A DNA stretch of 64,000 bases from Blastopirellula marina DSM 3645 (GCF_000153105.1 NZ_AANZ01000002.1:124001-188000), one strand, 5' to 3'; positions 27,291-37,120 are shown, counted from the stretch's first letter. Numbers and translations are program-made. Notes: generated by a model not told the origin, from the sequence alone.

Positions 27291-28975
27291 TAGTTGCTCG
27301 CAGCAGTCCAAAGCACGCTGAAATCGGCGAAGTAGCCATAAATCGACAGCACCGTGATGATCAAGCCAATCCCCACGGGCCACGCAAGCGGCCAGCTGGT
27401 CATATCGACCGCGCCGCTATCTTTTTGCTCGTACGGCGTGGCCAGCGGATTGATCGCGCCGATGAATAACATCATCCCGATCAGCATTGCGAAGACTACC
27501 CCCAGAAAGTGAAATTCACGAAATGGCCCGGCCAACAGATTGGCCAGCGTCGGCACAAAGTATCCCAGCGCGATCACGACAAATCCGACTACCAGCGCAA
27601 TATTCGCCGCGATCGCCGGCACTCGCTTGGTGCACAGTCCGATCAAGACGACCGAGAAAATCGGGATGAAATAGAGCCCGTTCATCTTTTGCAGATAGCC
27701 GAAGATGCTGTCTTGTCCCGCCAGCAGCGGCGCGACTGTCATCGATGTCACCGCGATAATCGTTCCGAACCATTTGCCGGAGCGGATCACTTCGTTCTCG
27801 GTCGCACCGGGACGGATCATGTGCTGATAAACCCCCAAGCTGAAGAGGGTCGCGGTGCTGTTGAGCGCCGAGTTAAACGAACTCAGAATCGCGCCCATGA
27901 TCGCCGCGGCGAAAAATCCGGCCAGCGGAGTCGGCAACACGTGTTGCACCAGCTTGCCGTAGGCCAAGTCCTTGGATTCCATCGGCAGAGTTTCGTGAAA
28001 CAGTTGATAAGCGATGATGCCCGGCAGGACCAGGATCAGCGGAGCCAGGATCTTCAAAAATCCGGCCATCAGCACCCCTTTTTGTCCTTCCTTCAAGCTC
28101 GAAGCGCCAAACGTTCGCTGAATGATCTGTTGATTGGTGCTCCAGTAAAACAGATTGAGCAGCAGCACGCCGGTAAAAAGCGTCGAGAACGGCACCGAAC
28201 TATCGGGACCGCCGATCGAATTGAATTTTTCTGGGTTCGCCGTCTGTAAGGTTTCGATCGCCGTGAGGGGATTGTTTCCCAGCGCTTCGAAGCCAAATTT
28301 GCCGTTGATCGCGGCCAAGCCGAACCAAACAATCAGCGCCCCGCCGACCAGCAGACCAAACCCATTCAGCGTGTCCGAAACGGCGACGGTGCGCAGCCCG
28401 CCGAAGATCGCGTAGATCGATCCGATGATGCCGATCAACCAAACGACAACCCACAGCAGGAACCAATCGGTTTCCATACCTAGAACCGTGGGAACGTCTC
28501 CTAGTCCAAGCATGTTTTGCAGATCGAGAATCCCGATCATCCCGGTCGCGCCCGTGTACAAAATGATCGGCAACAAGATGCCGGCGTAGGCGACAATGAA
28601 GATGAATGACGTGATCGAACGCGTTCGTTCGTCGAATCGCGTCTCTAAAAATTCGGGAATCGTCGCAATTCCGCTTTTCAAATAGCGCGGCAAAAAGAGG
28701 AGGGCCATGACCACGAGCGACATGCCGGCGACCACTTCCCACGCCATCACGCAAATGCCATCTTTATAGGCCGCCCCGTTCAGACCGACCAATTGCTCGG
28801 TCGACAGATTCGTCAGCATCAGCGAACCGGCGATGTATCCCCCGGTCAGCGTGCGGCCCGCCAAAAAGTAACCGGCTGACGTCCCATGCTGATCGCCGCG
28901 GGTCAGCCACCACGTGATGACGCCGACCAGCGCAGTGAAGAAGACGAAAGAAACGATCGTGATCGACGTATCCAT
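27290..28975 (-). CDS. Sodium/solute symporter (SSS/SLC5 family)
   Basis: Members import sugars, myo-inositol, proline or other solutes with Na+. About 14 membrane helices are visible. [20 protein letters not shown] and [15 protein letters not shown] are the conserved first-helix region. [19 protein letters not shown] is the family signature, and [20 protein letters not shown] holds the Na+-site serine residues. [18 protein letters not shown] is typical of the SglT/YidK-like sugar branch. The length of 561 is normal. The stop overlaps the start of the cupin gene. The substrate is probably a sugar or polyol, but this is not proven. Confidence 0.93.
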   Translation of the reverse strand: MDTSITIVSFVFFTALVGVITWWLTRGDQHGTSAGYFLAGRTLTGGYIAGSLMLTNLSTEQLVGLNGAAYKDGICVMAWEVVAGMSLVVMALLFLPRYLKSGIATIPEFLETRFDERTRSITSFIFIVAYAGILLPIILYTGATGMIGILDLQNMLGLGDVPTVLGMETDWFLLWVVVWLIGIIGSIYAIFGGLRTVAVSDTLNGFGLLVGGALIVWFGLAAINGKFGFEALGNNPLTAIETLQTANPEKFNSIGGPDSSVPFSTLFTGVLLLNLFYWSTNQQIIQRTFGASSLKEGQKGVLMAGFLKILAPLILVLPGIIAYQLFHETLPMESKDLAYGKLVQHVLPTPLAGFFAAAIMGAILSSFNSALNSTATLFSLGVYQHMIRPGATENEVIRSGKWFGTIIAVTSMTVAPLLAGQDSIFGYLQKMNGLYFIPIFSVVLIGLCTKRVPAIAANIALVVGFVVIALGYFVPTLANLLAGPFREFHFLGVVFAMLIGMMLFIGAINPLATPYEQKDSGAVDMTSWPLAWPVGIGLIITVLSIYGYFADFSVLWTAASN

Positions 28976-29275
28976 GGGGGCGGACGCTCTGTCGGAAAAG
29001 ATGGGGGCGGGTGCAAACGCTTCAGCCTAATAAATCCACCGCTCACGACAAGGAGTTTTTCCTTGGCGTTATTGAGAATTTTTGCTCGACTTCGCCTGAG
29101 ACAAAGGAATTCGCCAATCGGGCGACTTGGTTTTTTTGCGGGCTTTTGGCTACTTGCGAGGGGACGCATTTGTCCAGGGACGGCTGGTCAGAGTACAATG
29201 CGGACTCGATCGCAACTCGGAATAGCCGCCGCTGCGACCTCTTGTTTCGCTCCTCGTACGCCGCATTGACCGCCG
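28976..29275. other. Divergent promoter region, symporter and small membrane protein
   Basis: About 300 bases between divergent genes. No supported gene, repeat or strong promoter pair is seen. Promoters for both directions should lie here. Confidence 0.4.
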
Positions 29276-29527
29276 ATGATCTCGCGAATTCGCCTGGCTT
29301 GGACCTATCTGACCGTTTTGTTCGTCCTTTCGCCGGCGGTCGTTTTGCTCGCCCAAGATGGGGAAGAGGAGGCCGCGCCTGGCGGCGGTTGGGTGCTGAA
29401 CTACATCCTCGTCTCTTTGTTCGTCAGCCTAGGCGTAATGGCCGTTTGCTATGCGTCGAATCGCCACAACGAAGAACTGCGGCGCAAAGAGCTGCGCGAG
29501 CTGCAAGAAAAGAACAAAGCGGGCTAA
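29276..29527 (+). CDS. Small single- or two-helix membrane protein of unknown function
   Basis: An 83-residue protein with a signal-like first segment (LTVLFVLSPAVVLLA), a short acidic-Gly stretch (QDGEEEAAPGGG), a clear membrane helix (YILVSLFVSLGVMAV) and a charged C-terminal helix (NEELRRKELRELQEK). Such short proteins are frequent in planctomycetes. No family name is offered. Its stop codon is inside the stem-loop at 29516-29540. Confidence 0.68.
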   Translation: MISRIRLAWTYLTVLFVLSPAVVLLAQDGEEEAAPGGGWVLNYILVSLFVSLGVMAVCYASNRHNEELRRKELRELQEKNKAG

Positions 29528-29540
29528 GCTCGCCCGCTTT
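29516..29540 (+). terminator. Terminator overlapping the stop codon of the small membrane protein
   Basis: AAAGCGGGC (29516-29524) pairs perfectly with GCCCGCTTT (29532-29540) around a 7-base loop containing the TAA stop. It lies between convergent genes and its A/T-flanked stem could work in both directions. Confidence 0.75.
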
Positions 29541-29587
29541 GGTTTGGTTTTGCGTCTTCGATTTGGCTTTGCTTCCGCACCGACCGC

Positions 29588-30697
29588 TTAAATGCCGCCG
29601 CCATGGCTCATGGTGGGTGACGGCCCCATATGTCGCGGCTCGGGATAGGGCGACATGTAGTCCCGATATTCTTCGGGATACTCGTACGAGTTTCGGTACT
29701 TCACATCCGCCTGCGAACGTCCTCGATCGGCTGTGTAAGAGAACAAGTAGCGTTCGGCCGCTTCGCGGACTTCGTGCTTGACCTCTTCCCACGGGATCTC
29801 TCCCAACTGTTCTTCCGTCACGCAGATCAGGTGGATGCCGAAGGAAGTTTGAATCGGGCCGGCCACTTCGCCCAACGGCGCGTCGAACGCAGCGTTATGA
29901 ATCTCTTCGGGAAGTTGGTTGTGACGACCGATCCAACCGACTAGTCCCCCTTGCTCACTGGAAGGAGCATTGGAATAGCTTCGCGCCGCTTTCTCAAACG
30001 CAAACTCACCCCGTTTGATCTGGACGCGCAGACGAGCGGCGATGTCACGCTGACGTTCCACCACTTGGCTCGGTTCCGTCTCGTTGGTTGTTAGCAAGAT
30101 CTGCGAGAGTTTTCGTTGGGTGCCGTCAAAGTCACGACGATGCAGTTCAAAATAGCGACGCAGGTTATCGTCTGTCAGACTCGCGTCGGCGTAACGCGGC
30201 CACGCGATATTCCAGGCGATCCGCCGCCGCAACATGCGCATGTCGGTATGATTCTCGGTCAAATAGGCGTCGAGCGACTTGCCGCGAGCTTCTAGCTCTT
30301 TCTTCACACGGCTGATCTCGCGATTGACCTCCGAACTCGAAGGGCGGAAGTCGGTCGATTCGATGTACTGCAGCGCCAACTCACGATCGATCAGGCGGTT
30401 GAGAACCGAGGACTTCAACCCAAACGGCAAATCCAGATCCCCTTTGCTGGCGGCGCCAAACGCTTTGGCGGCCGCTCGTTCGACGTCAACGTCATAGATC
30501 GGAGCGTTGTTGACGAACGCTTCGATCTCAACTCCGGGAGGACGATCCATCGAATCGAATCGCGGGTCCATGTACCCGGTCTCTTCGTCGATCCCTCCTT
30601 CGGAGTGCCCGGATCGTCCGAGCGTATCGGCGAAGATCAACAGACCGAATACGACTGCCAGTTGCACGATGTGACTCGGCCAGATTTGGAATGTCAT
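29588..30697 (-). CDS. Periplasmic peptidyl-prolyl isomerase (PpiC/SurA type)
   Basis: A signal or anchor segment (IVQLAVVFGLLIFADTLG) starts the protein. Residues about 55-165 are a SurA-like N-terminal helical chaperone region (VNNAPIYDVDVERAAAK, VLNRLIDRELALQYIES). Residues about 190-310 are a parvulin domain: KLSQILLTTNE, the FEKAARSYSNAPSSEQGG segment, LVGWIGRHNQLPEEI and TSFGIHLICVTE. The C-terminal tail is Tyr/Pro-rich. Family members fold outer-membrane and secreted proteins. Gly-Gly followed by His at the very end has no known meaning. No partner genes are adjacent. Confidence 0.9.
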   Translation of the reverse strand: MTFQIWPSHIVQLAVVFGLLIFADTLGRSGHSEGGIDEETGYMDPRFDSMDRPPGVEIEAFVNNAPIYDVDVERAAAKAFGAASKGDLDLPFGLKSSVLNRLIDRELALQYIESTDFRPSSSEVNREISRVKKELEARGKSLDAYLTENHTDMRMLRRRIAWNIAWPRYADASLTDDNLRRYFELHRRDFDGTQRKLSQILLTTNETEPSQVVERQRDIAARLRVQIKRGEFAFEKAARSYSNAPSSEQGGLVGWIGRHNQLPEEIHNAAFDAPLGEVAGPIQTSFGIHLICVTEEQLGEIPWEEVKHEVREAAERYLFSYTADRGRSQADVKYRNSYEYPEEYRDYMSPYPEPRHMGPSPTMSHGGGI

Positions 30698-30751
30698 ATG
30701 TTCAATCGCTAAAAGGAAGCGAGGATGAGGGATGTCGGTTTACGCAGCGTG

Positions 30752-32059
30752 CTAGGGAAGCGGAATGTCGTCTAGCTGGAAATCGACCGGCAATGACACG
30801 ATCGAACCAGGCGTTTTGTAAACCAGCGAAAAATCGCCCGGTTCACGTTCTTCAAGGATAAATTTGTAAGCGATGCCGATCGCGTCGGAGTCTTCTTGAA
30901 ATCGCTCGATCCCGGCATGATCCAGGCGCTCGCCGTCGGCGGCCTCTAGATAAACTTCGTTGGAATCGACCCAGCCCAAATGAGACTGCAGAGCCTCGGA
31001 ACCGCCGGGGAAACGGACGACGATGCGTGCGTCATACAGGTCGCGGTTTTTCCGGAACTGCTCTAAGGCGACTTGGACGCCCCCTTTTTCCTGTCGCAGT
31101 CCCCGAGCATTGGCCAAGCGATCAAACCGAAACGTTTCGACGCGTCCAGGAACCAGCGCGACGAACTTGCCTTGCAACTTTTCAATCGACTGCGATCCGC
31201 GCGGCGCCAATTTGAGCGGAATGACAAAGTCGACCGAGGTCTGACCGCTGTCGACGGCGACATCGTACGAAACGGGACCATCGGCGAGTTTCAGGTCGCT
31301 CATTTGATCGTCAGCCGCGGTCAGTGCGTCAAAGGGAAACTTGATCAAGATCGGCGAAACGTGCGGCTCCCAGGTCACCTGCAAATTGATCCGCATCCCA
31401 TCCGAGATCGGCGGAATCAGATTGCGGTGCATCTCGATCCGAGTCGGCTCGACACGGAAGACCCCGGTATAGCTGGCCAGGTTCAGCGGCAAGCCGGGAG
31501 CGTCACGATTGACGAAAGCCAACGAATTTTTCTCGCCGGCATAGGCATAGGCGGCGAGATCGGCGTCAGCGAAGACACGATCAATCGCTTGCCAAAAGAG
31601 AAGGTTCTCGCACTGGATCGAGATCTTTGGATCGATTGTTTGTTGGCCAAAATTGGGACGAAAGTCGACGATGCGATTGCCCGACTGCTGTTCGATCGCG
31701 GCCAAGACTTCGCTCAGCGGCGTCTCCTTAAAATCAAGCGTCACCAACTTTGGCTGCGTAATGCTGTCGGCTTGCTGCTTTTGCAGGACGGACGCAATCC
31801 GTTCGAGTCGCGCTTTCACTTCGGCCGGGGTGCGCTCGGTAATCTCGGGCAAATGGTCAAGAACTGCCGGCCCCAACTCGGTCAGCGCCGCTTCGGCGTC
31901 GTCGCGTTCGGCCAAACTACCGGCATCCAATTGGCGGATGAGATAGGCGACCTGCTTCGCAAGGTTCGCATGCGATTGATCTGCCGACGAAGCGTCCTGA
32001 GCGTGCGCAAAGGGTGCGCAGCTAACCAAAATTGCGAGCGCTAACAGAATACTGCGCAC
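30752..32059 (-). CDS. Secreted protein with STN-like segment, function unknown
   Basis: I start the protein at GTG 32059, which opens a signal peptide ending FAHAQ. The open frame continues upstream to 33040 but there it only mirrors the plus-strand metallopeptidase gene. After a helical region (LAKQVAYLIRQLDAG, DAEAALTELGPAVLDHL), LVTLDFKETPLSEVLAAIEQ with IVDFRPN and LLFWQAIDRVFADADL resembles the STN domain of secretins and TonB receptors. The rest is beta-rich. No secretin barrel follows, so it is not a secretin. An ATG at 32122 is another possible start. Family unknown. Confidence 0.72.
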   Translation of the reverse strand: MRSILLALAILVSCAPFAHAQDASSADQSHANLAKQVAYLIRQLDAGSLAERDDAEAALTELGPAVLDHLPEITERTPAEVKARLERIASVLQKQQADSITQPKLVTLDFKETPLSEVLAAIEQQSGNRIVDFRPNFGQQTIDPKISIQCENLLFWQAIDRVFADADLAAYAYAGEKNSLAFVNRDAPGLPLNLASYTGVFRVEPTRIEMHRNLIPPISDGMRINLQVTWEPHVSPILIKFPFDALTAADDQMSDLKLADGPVSYDVAVDSGQTSVDFVIPLKLAPRGSQSIEKLQGKFVALVPGRVETFRFDRLANARGLRQEKGGVQVALEQFRKNRDLYDARIVVRFPGGSEALQSHLGWVDSNEVYLEAADGERLDHAGIERFQEDSDAIGIAYKFILEEREPGDFSLVYKTPGSIVSLPVDFQLDDIPLP

Positions 32060-32233
32060 TAAGTTAAGTCCGGAAATGGAGGGGGAAGAGAAGGCGACGC
32101 AGAGGAGAGGACTGCCTCGCATTGTAGCGGGGGGCGAGTCGATTCTCCAGCAGTTTCCCAAGACTCCGTTCGAGGGGGTAATTTGCATTCTACAGTTGTA
32201 AAGTGATTCTTCGAGACCAACGAGACAGAATTC

Positions 32234-33331
32234 ATGAAAAAACTTCTCCCCCATAAGTGGCTGTTGATGCTTTTGGCGCCAATTGCTAGCGGTGCAGCGG
32301 CAAATTCTGCCCAAGCCCAGGCATGGACCCTCCGGCTCGATCTGGACGGCCAGGAGGTGGTGGGGACCTCTGTATTCAACTCGCCCGAGAAGGTCCTGGT
32401 GCTGGGCGTGGATGGCCAAATCTGGGAATTCGCCCCTAGTGAGGCCAAAAACTTCGCCAAAGTCGCTGACGGCTTCACTCCTTGGAGCCAATCTCAGGTC
32501 CGCGGCGAGCTGCTCCGCGAGTTCGGCAATCAATTTGAAGTCACCGGTACTGGCCACTATCTGGTGGTGCATCCCCCCGGCCAGCGAGACCAGTGGGCCA
32601 ACCGCTTTGAACAGCTTCACCGCTCGTTCCAGGGATATTTCACCAGCCGCGGCTTTCGCGTCGCTCCGGCCCAGTTTCCTTTGGTCGCGGTCGTCTTTCC
32701 AACTTTCGCCGAATACGCCAAACATTCGGCCAAGTTGGGCGTACGCGTTTCGCCCGGGATGGTTGGCTATTATTCTTCGCGCACCAATCGCGTGTTGATG
32801 TACGACGTTTCGGCTGGCCGCACCGATGATAACTTCTGGGAAGAAAACGCGGCGACCATGGTTCATGAGGCGACGCACCAAACGGCGTTCAACGCCGGCA
32901 TCCATAGCCGCACCGCCGAGCAGCCCAAGTGGATCGTCGAAGGGCTGGCCACCATGTTTGAAGCGCCCGGCGTTTGGAACGCGTCGGCATATCGCCGCGC
33001 CAGCGACCGGATCAATCGCGGGCGACTCGACTGGTTTCAAGATTACGCCGCAAAATCACGTTCCCCAGGATCCCTAAAAGGGTTGATCCAATCTGACCGC
33101 GTCTTCGCCCAGCGTCCTGACATCGCCTACAGCGAGTCTTGGGCGCTCTGCTTTTATCTGGTCGAGACCGACCCGCGCCGCTTCGCCCAATATCTGACGA
33201 CCATCGCCGCGCGACCCGCCGCGTCCGCCTATCCGGCCGCGCAGCGAATCGCCGATTTTGAAGCGGTCTTCGGCAGCGATTGGAACATGCTGGAAGCACG
33301 CTTCTTGCGTTACATTCAAGCGCTGAAGTAA
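32234..33331 (+). CDS. Secreted DUF1570-type putative zinc metallopeptidase
   Basis: A signal peptide ends near ANSAQAQA. The central part has the gluzincin-type zinc motif HEATH (within ATMVHEATHQTAFN, about residues 215-228) followed by WIVEGLATMFE, whose Glu is the probable third zinc ligand. GYYSSRTNRVLMYD before it and ESWALCFYLVETDP after it are typical of DUF1570 proteins of planctomycetes. Length 365 fits. The substrate is unknown. The gene is divergent from the STN-like secreted protein, with 174 bases between starts. Confidence 0.88.
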   Translation: MKKLLPHKWLLMLLAPIASGAAANSAQAQAWTLRLDLDGQEVVGTSVFNSPEKVLVLGVDGQIWEFAPSEAKNFAKVADGFTPWSQSQVRGELLREFGNQFEVTGTGHYLVVHPPGQRDQWANRFEQLHRSFQGYFTSRGFRVAPAQFPLVAVVFPTFAEYAKHSAKLGVRVSPGMVGYYSSRTNRVLMYDVSAGRTDDNFWEENAATMVHEATHQTAFNAGIHSRTAEQPKWIVEGLATMFEAPGVWNASAYRRASDRINRGRLDWFQDYAAKSRSPGSLKGLIQSDRVFAQRPDIAYSESWALCFYLVETDPRRFAQYLTTIAARPAASAYPAAQRIADFEAVFGSDWNMLEARFLRYIQALK

Positions 33332-33414
33332 GCGTCGCCCGCGTAGGATCGGCCGCGAGGATTCGTTAGAATGGAGGGCGCAATCTCCGCCGCCTCCTTT
33401 GTGACGACCAACCG

Positions 33415-34380
33415 ATGCCAAAATTCAAAGCGCTGCTGACTGACTTCGCCTGGCAAGATCTTGAGATCGAGCACAAGACGCTCGACAAAGCCGGCGTCGA
33501 GCTAATCGTCGCGACGCATACCGATGAAAACGCGCTGGCGACGCTCGCCGCCGAACATCAGGTCGACGCGATCTTGACCAACTGGGCCAACGTCACCGCC
33601 AAAGTGATCGCCGCTTCCCCCAATTTGAAGATCGTCGCCCGCTTGGGGATCGGGCTCGACAACATCGACGTCGCCTACTGCACGCAGCAGAAGATCCCGG
33701 TCACCAACATACCGGACTACTGCGTGATTGAAGTCGCCGAACATACGCTCGCCCTGTTGTTGGCGTGTGCCCGGAAGATTGCGATGTACCACCACGAAAC
33801 GCAAAGCGGCACGTACGATCTGCAAGCCGGACCACTGATGCGGCGCGTCAGCGGACAAACGCTCGGCATCGTCGGGCTGGGGCAAATCGGCGTGCTGTTA
33901 GCCGAGCGAGCGCTAGCGCTCGGTCTGAAAGTGATCGCGACCAGTCGCAGCGGCAAAACGATGCCCGGCGTCGAGACGGTCGATCTCGAGCGCATTCTGA
34001 GCGAGTCGGATTATATCTCACTGCTGATCCCGGCGACCGCCGAAACGCGGCACATGTTTGGCGCCGAGGAATTTCAGAAGATGAAGTCGACCGCCTATCT
34101 GATCAACACCGCTCGCGGGGCGCTGGTCGACGAAGAGGCGCTCGCCGCCGCCCTGGAAGCGAACCAACTGGCCGGCGCTGCGCTCGACGTGCAAGATCCG
34201 GAACCGTGCGACCTGACCAAGCCGCCGATGAACGACCCCCGCGTGATCGTCACGCCGCACGCCGCGTTCGTCTCGGTCGAGTCGCTAGAAAACCTCCGCG
34301 GCCGCGCGACCAAGCAGGTAGTCGATCTGCTGGAAGGCCGCACGCCGGAGAACGTACGGAACCCGGAAGTGTTCGGGTAA
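33415..34380 (+). CDS. D-isomer-specific 2-hydroxyacid dehydrogenase (CtBP/phosphoglycerate dehydrogenase-like)
   Basis: The Rossmann motif GIVGLGQIG stands at about residues 151-159. The catalytic Arg lies in NTARGALVDEEAL, the Glu/Asp region in LDVQDPEPCD, and the catalytic His in TPHAAFVS. The substrate domain has VARLGIGLDNID. Length 321 corresponds to the short form without an ACT domain, as in C-terminal-binding-protein-like dehydrogenases. It reduces a 2-keto acid or oxidises the D-hydroxy acid with NAD; the real substrate, including 3-phosphoglycerate, is open. Neighbours give no pathway. Confidence 0.92.
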   Translation: MPKFKALLTDFAWQDLEIEHKTLDKAGVELIVATHTDENALATLAAEHQVDAILTNWANVTAKVIAASPNLKIVARLGIGLDNIDVAYCTQQKIPVTNIPDYCVIEVAEHTLALLLACARKIAMYHHETQSGTYDLQAGPLMRRVSGQTLGIVGLGQIGVLLAERALALGLKVIATSRSGKTMPGVETVDLERILSESDYISLLIPATAETRHMFGAEEFQKMKSTAYLINTARGALVDEEALAAALEANQLAGAALDVQDPEPCDLTKPPMNDPRVIVTPHAAFVSVESLENLRGRATKQVVDLLEGRTPENVRNPEVFG

Positions 34381-34540
34381 AACGCGGCGATGTATTTCTT
34401 CGTAGCCCTGCTGCGCTACTCTTGAGGTTGCGCCCTTCCGAGAAAACGAACACCAGTCAGAGTCGCTAGCCGATGGAGAGCGGTTGGTCACTTCAGTCCG
34501 TTCCTTTTCGGTCGCGGCGCGACGTGGGATCTGCAGCATG

Positions 34541-35272
34541 CTATTCCGCTTTTCTGGCGCCATCATAAGCGGCAGTTAGCGATTGTTCGAGCGTTTCGAG
34601 CGTGCCGGAGAGAATTTCGCAATCGCGCAGCGCGGTGCAATGTTTTTCGGCGTATTTCACATTCTCAATTCTGGGAGTGCGGTACTCGCCTTCCACGCGG
34701 ATGCTGATCACATCGCCCGATAACGGATATCGCGTCACCACGAATACCGAACTCGGAAACGAATTCGGCGCCGGCAATCCGTTGAATACTTCTGCGGCGC
34801 CGCCTTGCAGCGACCAATCTAGATCAACGCCGTACGTGTTGCCCCCAAACAGCCAAAGTCCTTGAAGCAGCAGTAGTTGACCTTCGTCGATCGCAAACAA
34901 CAGCGCCGGCTCGTCGAATCCGGTCATGCCGATCTCGACGACGTCGGCTTCCATCACCTGGATCTCTTCGACCTGACCATGCTGAAGATCGCCCAGAAAG
35001 CTTGCGATGCGGGCAGATCGTTCGGCAAAATAAGCCCGCGACGCAAGCGTCGCCAGCAAGCAGGCCTGAATCCATCCGGCCCCCAAACCGATTAGCGCCC
35101 AACCTGGCCCAATTCGCTGACCAATCCCGTACCACAGCGCCGACAGAAAACCACCGCCGAGCAAGGTCAGGATCGCCATGACGACGAGAAATAGAGAGCG
35201 GCGAACCTGCGACTTCCGTTGCAATTTTTCTCGCTCCGACTCGTTCAGCGGGCGAGTGGTGATTTCAAACAT
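34541..35272 (-). CDS. Membrane protein of unknown function, tandem paralog 1
   Basis: The protein begins FEITTRPLNESEREKLQ, close to the start of the next upstream gene. Two membrane helices (about residues 28-50 and 58-78) precede a cytoplasmic-looking beta-rich domain. In that domain PALLFAIDEGQLLLLQGLWLF and the late ISIRVEGEY and CEILSGTLETLEQ segments align with the neighbour. Family unknown. The two genes, about 186 bases apart on the same strand, come from a duplication. Confidence 0.75.
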   Translation of the reverse strand: MFEITTRPLNESEREKLQRKSQVRRSLFLVVMAILTLLGGGFLSALWYGIGQRIGPGWALIGLGAGWIQACLLATLASRAYFAERSARIASFLGDLQHGQVEEIQVMEADVVEIGMTGFDEPALLFAIDEGQLLLLQGLWLFGGNTYGVDLDWSLQGGAAEVFNGLPAPNSFPSSVFVVTRYPLSGDVISIRVEGEYRTPRIENVKYAEKHCTALRDCEILSGTLETLEQSLTAAYDGARKAE

Positions 35273-35457
35273 CGCGCTCGTTGTTCTCTACCAAATGCCA
35301 GGGCAAAAACTTCCGCACATCCTCTCAGCGACCATCCTGTACTTCGCTAACACAACGTCGATATTGGCGCGTCGGCAGCGAAAGCGGAAGCCCAGCGGCA
35401 AGATCATCGTCGACAAACCGGACGCTCGACACGGAACGATCGATCAACGACTAATCG

Positions 35458-36165
35458 CTATTTCCTTGGCTTCCTCTCGCGGGACAAGATCGCCGCCAAG
35501 TCTTCGAGCGAGCCAGCCAAGATTTCGGAGTGCCGAAACAGATCGTCGTTGTACGCCGCGGCGATCTCCGCACTGGGATCAAGATACTCGCCGCTGACGC
35601 GGATCGCCAAGACATAACCAGAGTGCGGCAGTCGCGTGACGGTGAACTGCGTGTTGGGAAAGCCGCTCGCGCCGGAGAGCCCGTTGAAGCGATCGGGATC
35701 GACTTCGCCGCTTTCCGCTTCCGCTTGATAGGTGTTGGCGTAGTAGAGCCATTCGCCGGAGAGGAGCAACAACTTCTCGTCGCCGATCGCAAACGCCAGC
35801 GCCGGGTGATCGCTTTTGTTGGTCACCTCGCAAACGCGCGACGGCGTAACGGCAATCTCTTGGACCACATTGTCGGTCAGGTCTTGCTGAGCGCGCTGAC
35901 TGCGGCGGCGATCTCGTTTCCAATAAGACTGGATGATCGCCAGATAAACGATCAGCGGAACTGCGACCGCCAGCAGACGCAGCGCCTCAAGCTGCACGAT
36001 CGAAAGAGAGTTGGCGGCGAGCCCGACCAGTTGCAGCAGAATCACCACCGGAACGACCAACAGCAGCACAGTCAGAAAGCCAAACGCGGCGAAGTTGGTT
36101 TGAGCATGAACCTGTACGATCGAGCGCTCATGCTCGGTCAACGGTCGCGTGGCGATCTGGTGCAT
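35458..36165 (-). CDS. Membrane protein of unknown function, tandem paralog 2
   Basis: The start at 36165 (MHQIATRPLTEHERS) matches the neighbour's beginning; an upstream start would add 17 residues. Two membrane helices (about 28-50 and 65-85) and a basic stretch (WKRDRRRSQRAQQ) precede the shared domain (PALAFAIGDEKLLLLSGEWLY, VLAIRVSGEYLDP, SEILAGSLEDLA). The overall identity to paralog 1 is low but the order of segments is the same. Function unknown. Confidence 0.75.
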   Translation of the reverse strand: MHQIATRPLTEHERSIVQVHAQTNFAAFGFLTVLLLVVPVVILLQLVGLAANSLSIVQLEALRLLAVAVPLIVYLAIIQSYWKRDRRRSQRAQQDLTDNVVQEIAVTPSRVCEVTNKSDHPALAFAIGDEKLLLLSGEWLYYANTYQAEAESGEVDPDRFNGLSGASGFPNTQFTVTRLPHSGYVLAIRVSGEYLDPSAEIAAAYNDDLFRHSEILAGSLEDLAAILSRERKPRK

Positions 36166-36173
36166 GAGAAAAC

Positions 36174-36242
36174 CGTAGGGTGCGTCTGGAGGCACCGAGA
36201 TCGAATCGTTTTCCAATTCCGTGCGTCTAGACGCACCCTACG
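36174..36242. repeat. 14-bp inverted repeat with nested 16-bp palindrome
   Basis: CGTAGGGTGCGTCT at 36174-36187 is perfectly repeated in inverted form at 36229-36242, 41 bases apart. The right arm overlaps a perfect 16-bp palindrome (GTGCGTCTAGACGCAC at 36221-36236). It lies between the tandem paralog and accD and looks like a REP-type mobile palindrome or a structured transcript end. Confidence 0.6.
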
Positions 36243-36259
36243 AAATCAAATGCAGCGAG

Positions 36260-37120
36260 CTACTTGCCGCAGTAGTCAATCGCGCGGGCGATTTCGCTCT
36301 TTAGCCGCGACCGCGGGACGATGCGATCGACAAAACCATGTTCCAGCAAAAACTCGCTGGTCTGGAAACCGTCGGGCAGTTCGATCCGGATCGTCGCTTT
36401 GATGGTGCGCGGGCCGGCGAAGCCGATCAGCGCTTTGGGTTCGGCGAAGATCAAATCGCCCAGCGACGCAAAGCTCGCGGCGACGCCGCCCATGGTCGGA
36501 TTGGTCAGGACAGAGATGAACAAGCCGCCCATTTCGTGATAGCGGGCCAACGCGGCGGTCACTTTGGCCATCTGCATCAGGGAAAGAATCCCTTCGTGCA
36601 TGCGGGCCCCACCGCCGGAGCCGCTGATCACGATCAGCGGCAGGTTTTGGTCGGCGGCCCGTTCGATCAAGCGCGCCAAGCGTTCGCCGACGACCGAGCC
36701 CATGCTCCCCATGATGAATGCTGAGTCAGTCACGCCGATGGCGACGCGACGAGCGCGAATCATGCCGCAGCCGGTCAGCGCGGCGTCACGAAGTCCGGTC
36801 CGCTTTTGCTCGGCGACCAGACGTTCGGCGTACGCTTTTTTATCGGCGAATTGCAGCGGGTCGGTCGGCATTAGCTCGCCGTCCCACTCTTCGAAGGTGC
36901 CGCTGTCGAGAACTTGCTCGATGCGATCGGTGGCCGAGACGTACCAGTGATGTTCGCATTCGGGACATACCGAGAGCAGTTCTTCCGCTTGTTTGCGGAA
37001 GATCACCGCCTGGCAACCGGGACAGCGTTGCCACAGTCCTTCCGGCACTCCGCGTTTGGCCCGTTTGACCCCTTCAGCGGCGGCCGCTGCGGCAGCGAAC
37101 TCAGGCGTAGTCGACGACAT
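36260..37120 (-). CDS. accD: Acetyl-CoA carboxylase carboxyltransferase subunit beta
   Basis: AccD with AccA transfers CO2 from carboxybiotin to acetyl-CoA to give malonyl-CoA for fatty acid synthesis. The N-terminal zinc ribbon is complete: CPGC at about 33-36 and CPEC at about 52-55. The carboxyltransferase core has [42 protein letters not shown] and [15 protein letters not shown], all standard. Length 286 is normal. The accA gene is not in the window. A histidine-phosphatase-fold gene lies 54 bases upstream. Confidence 0.96.
   Translation of the reverse strand: MSSTTPEFAAAAAAAEGVKRAKRGVPEGLWQRCPGCQAVIFRKQAEELLSVCPECEHHWYVSATDRIEQVLDSGTFEEWDGELMPTDPLQFADKKAYAERLVAEQKRTGLRDAALTGCGMIRARRVAIGVTDSAFIMGSMGSVVGERLARLIERAADQNLPLIVISGSGGGARMHEGILSLMQMAKVTAALARYHEMGGLFISVLTNPTMGGVAASFASLGDLIFAEPKALIGFAGPRTIKATIRIELPDGFQTSEFLLEHGFVDRIVPRSRLKSEIARAIDYCGK

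Noticed and set aside
32060-33040. N-terminal extension of the STN-like secreted protein
   Set aside because: The frame is open but mirrors the DUF1570 gene on the plus strand, and a signal peptide starts only at 32059.
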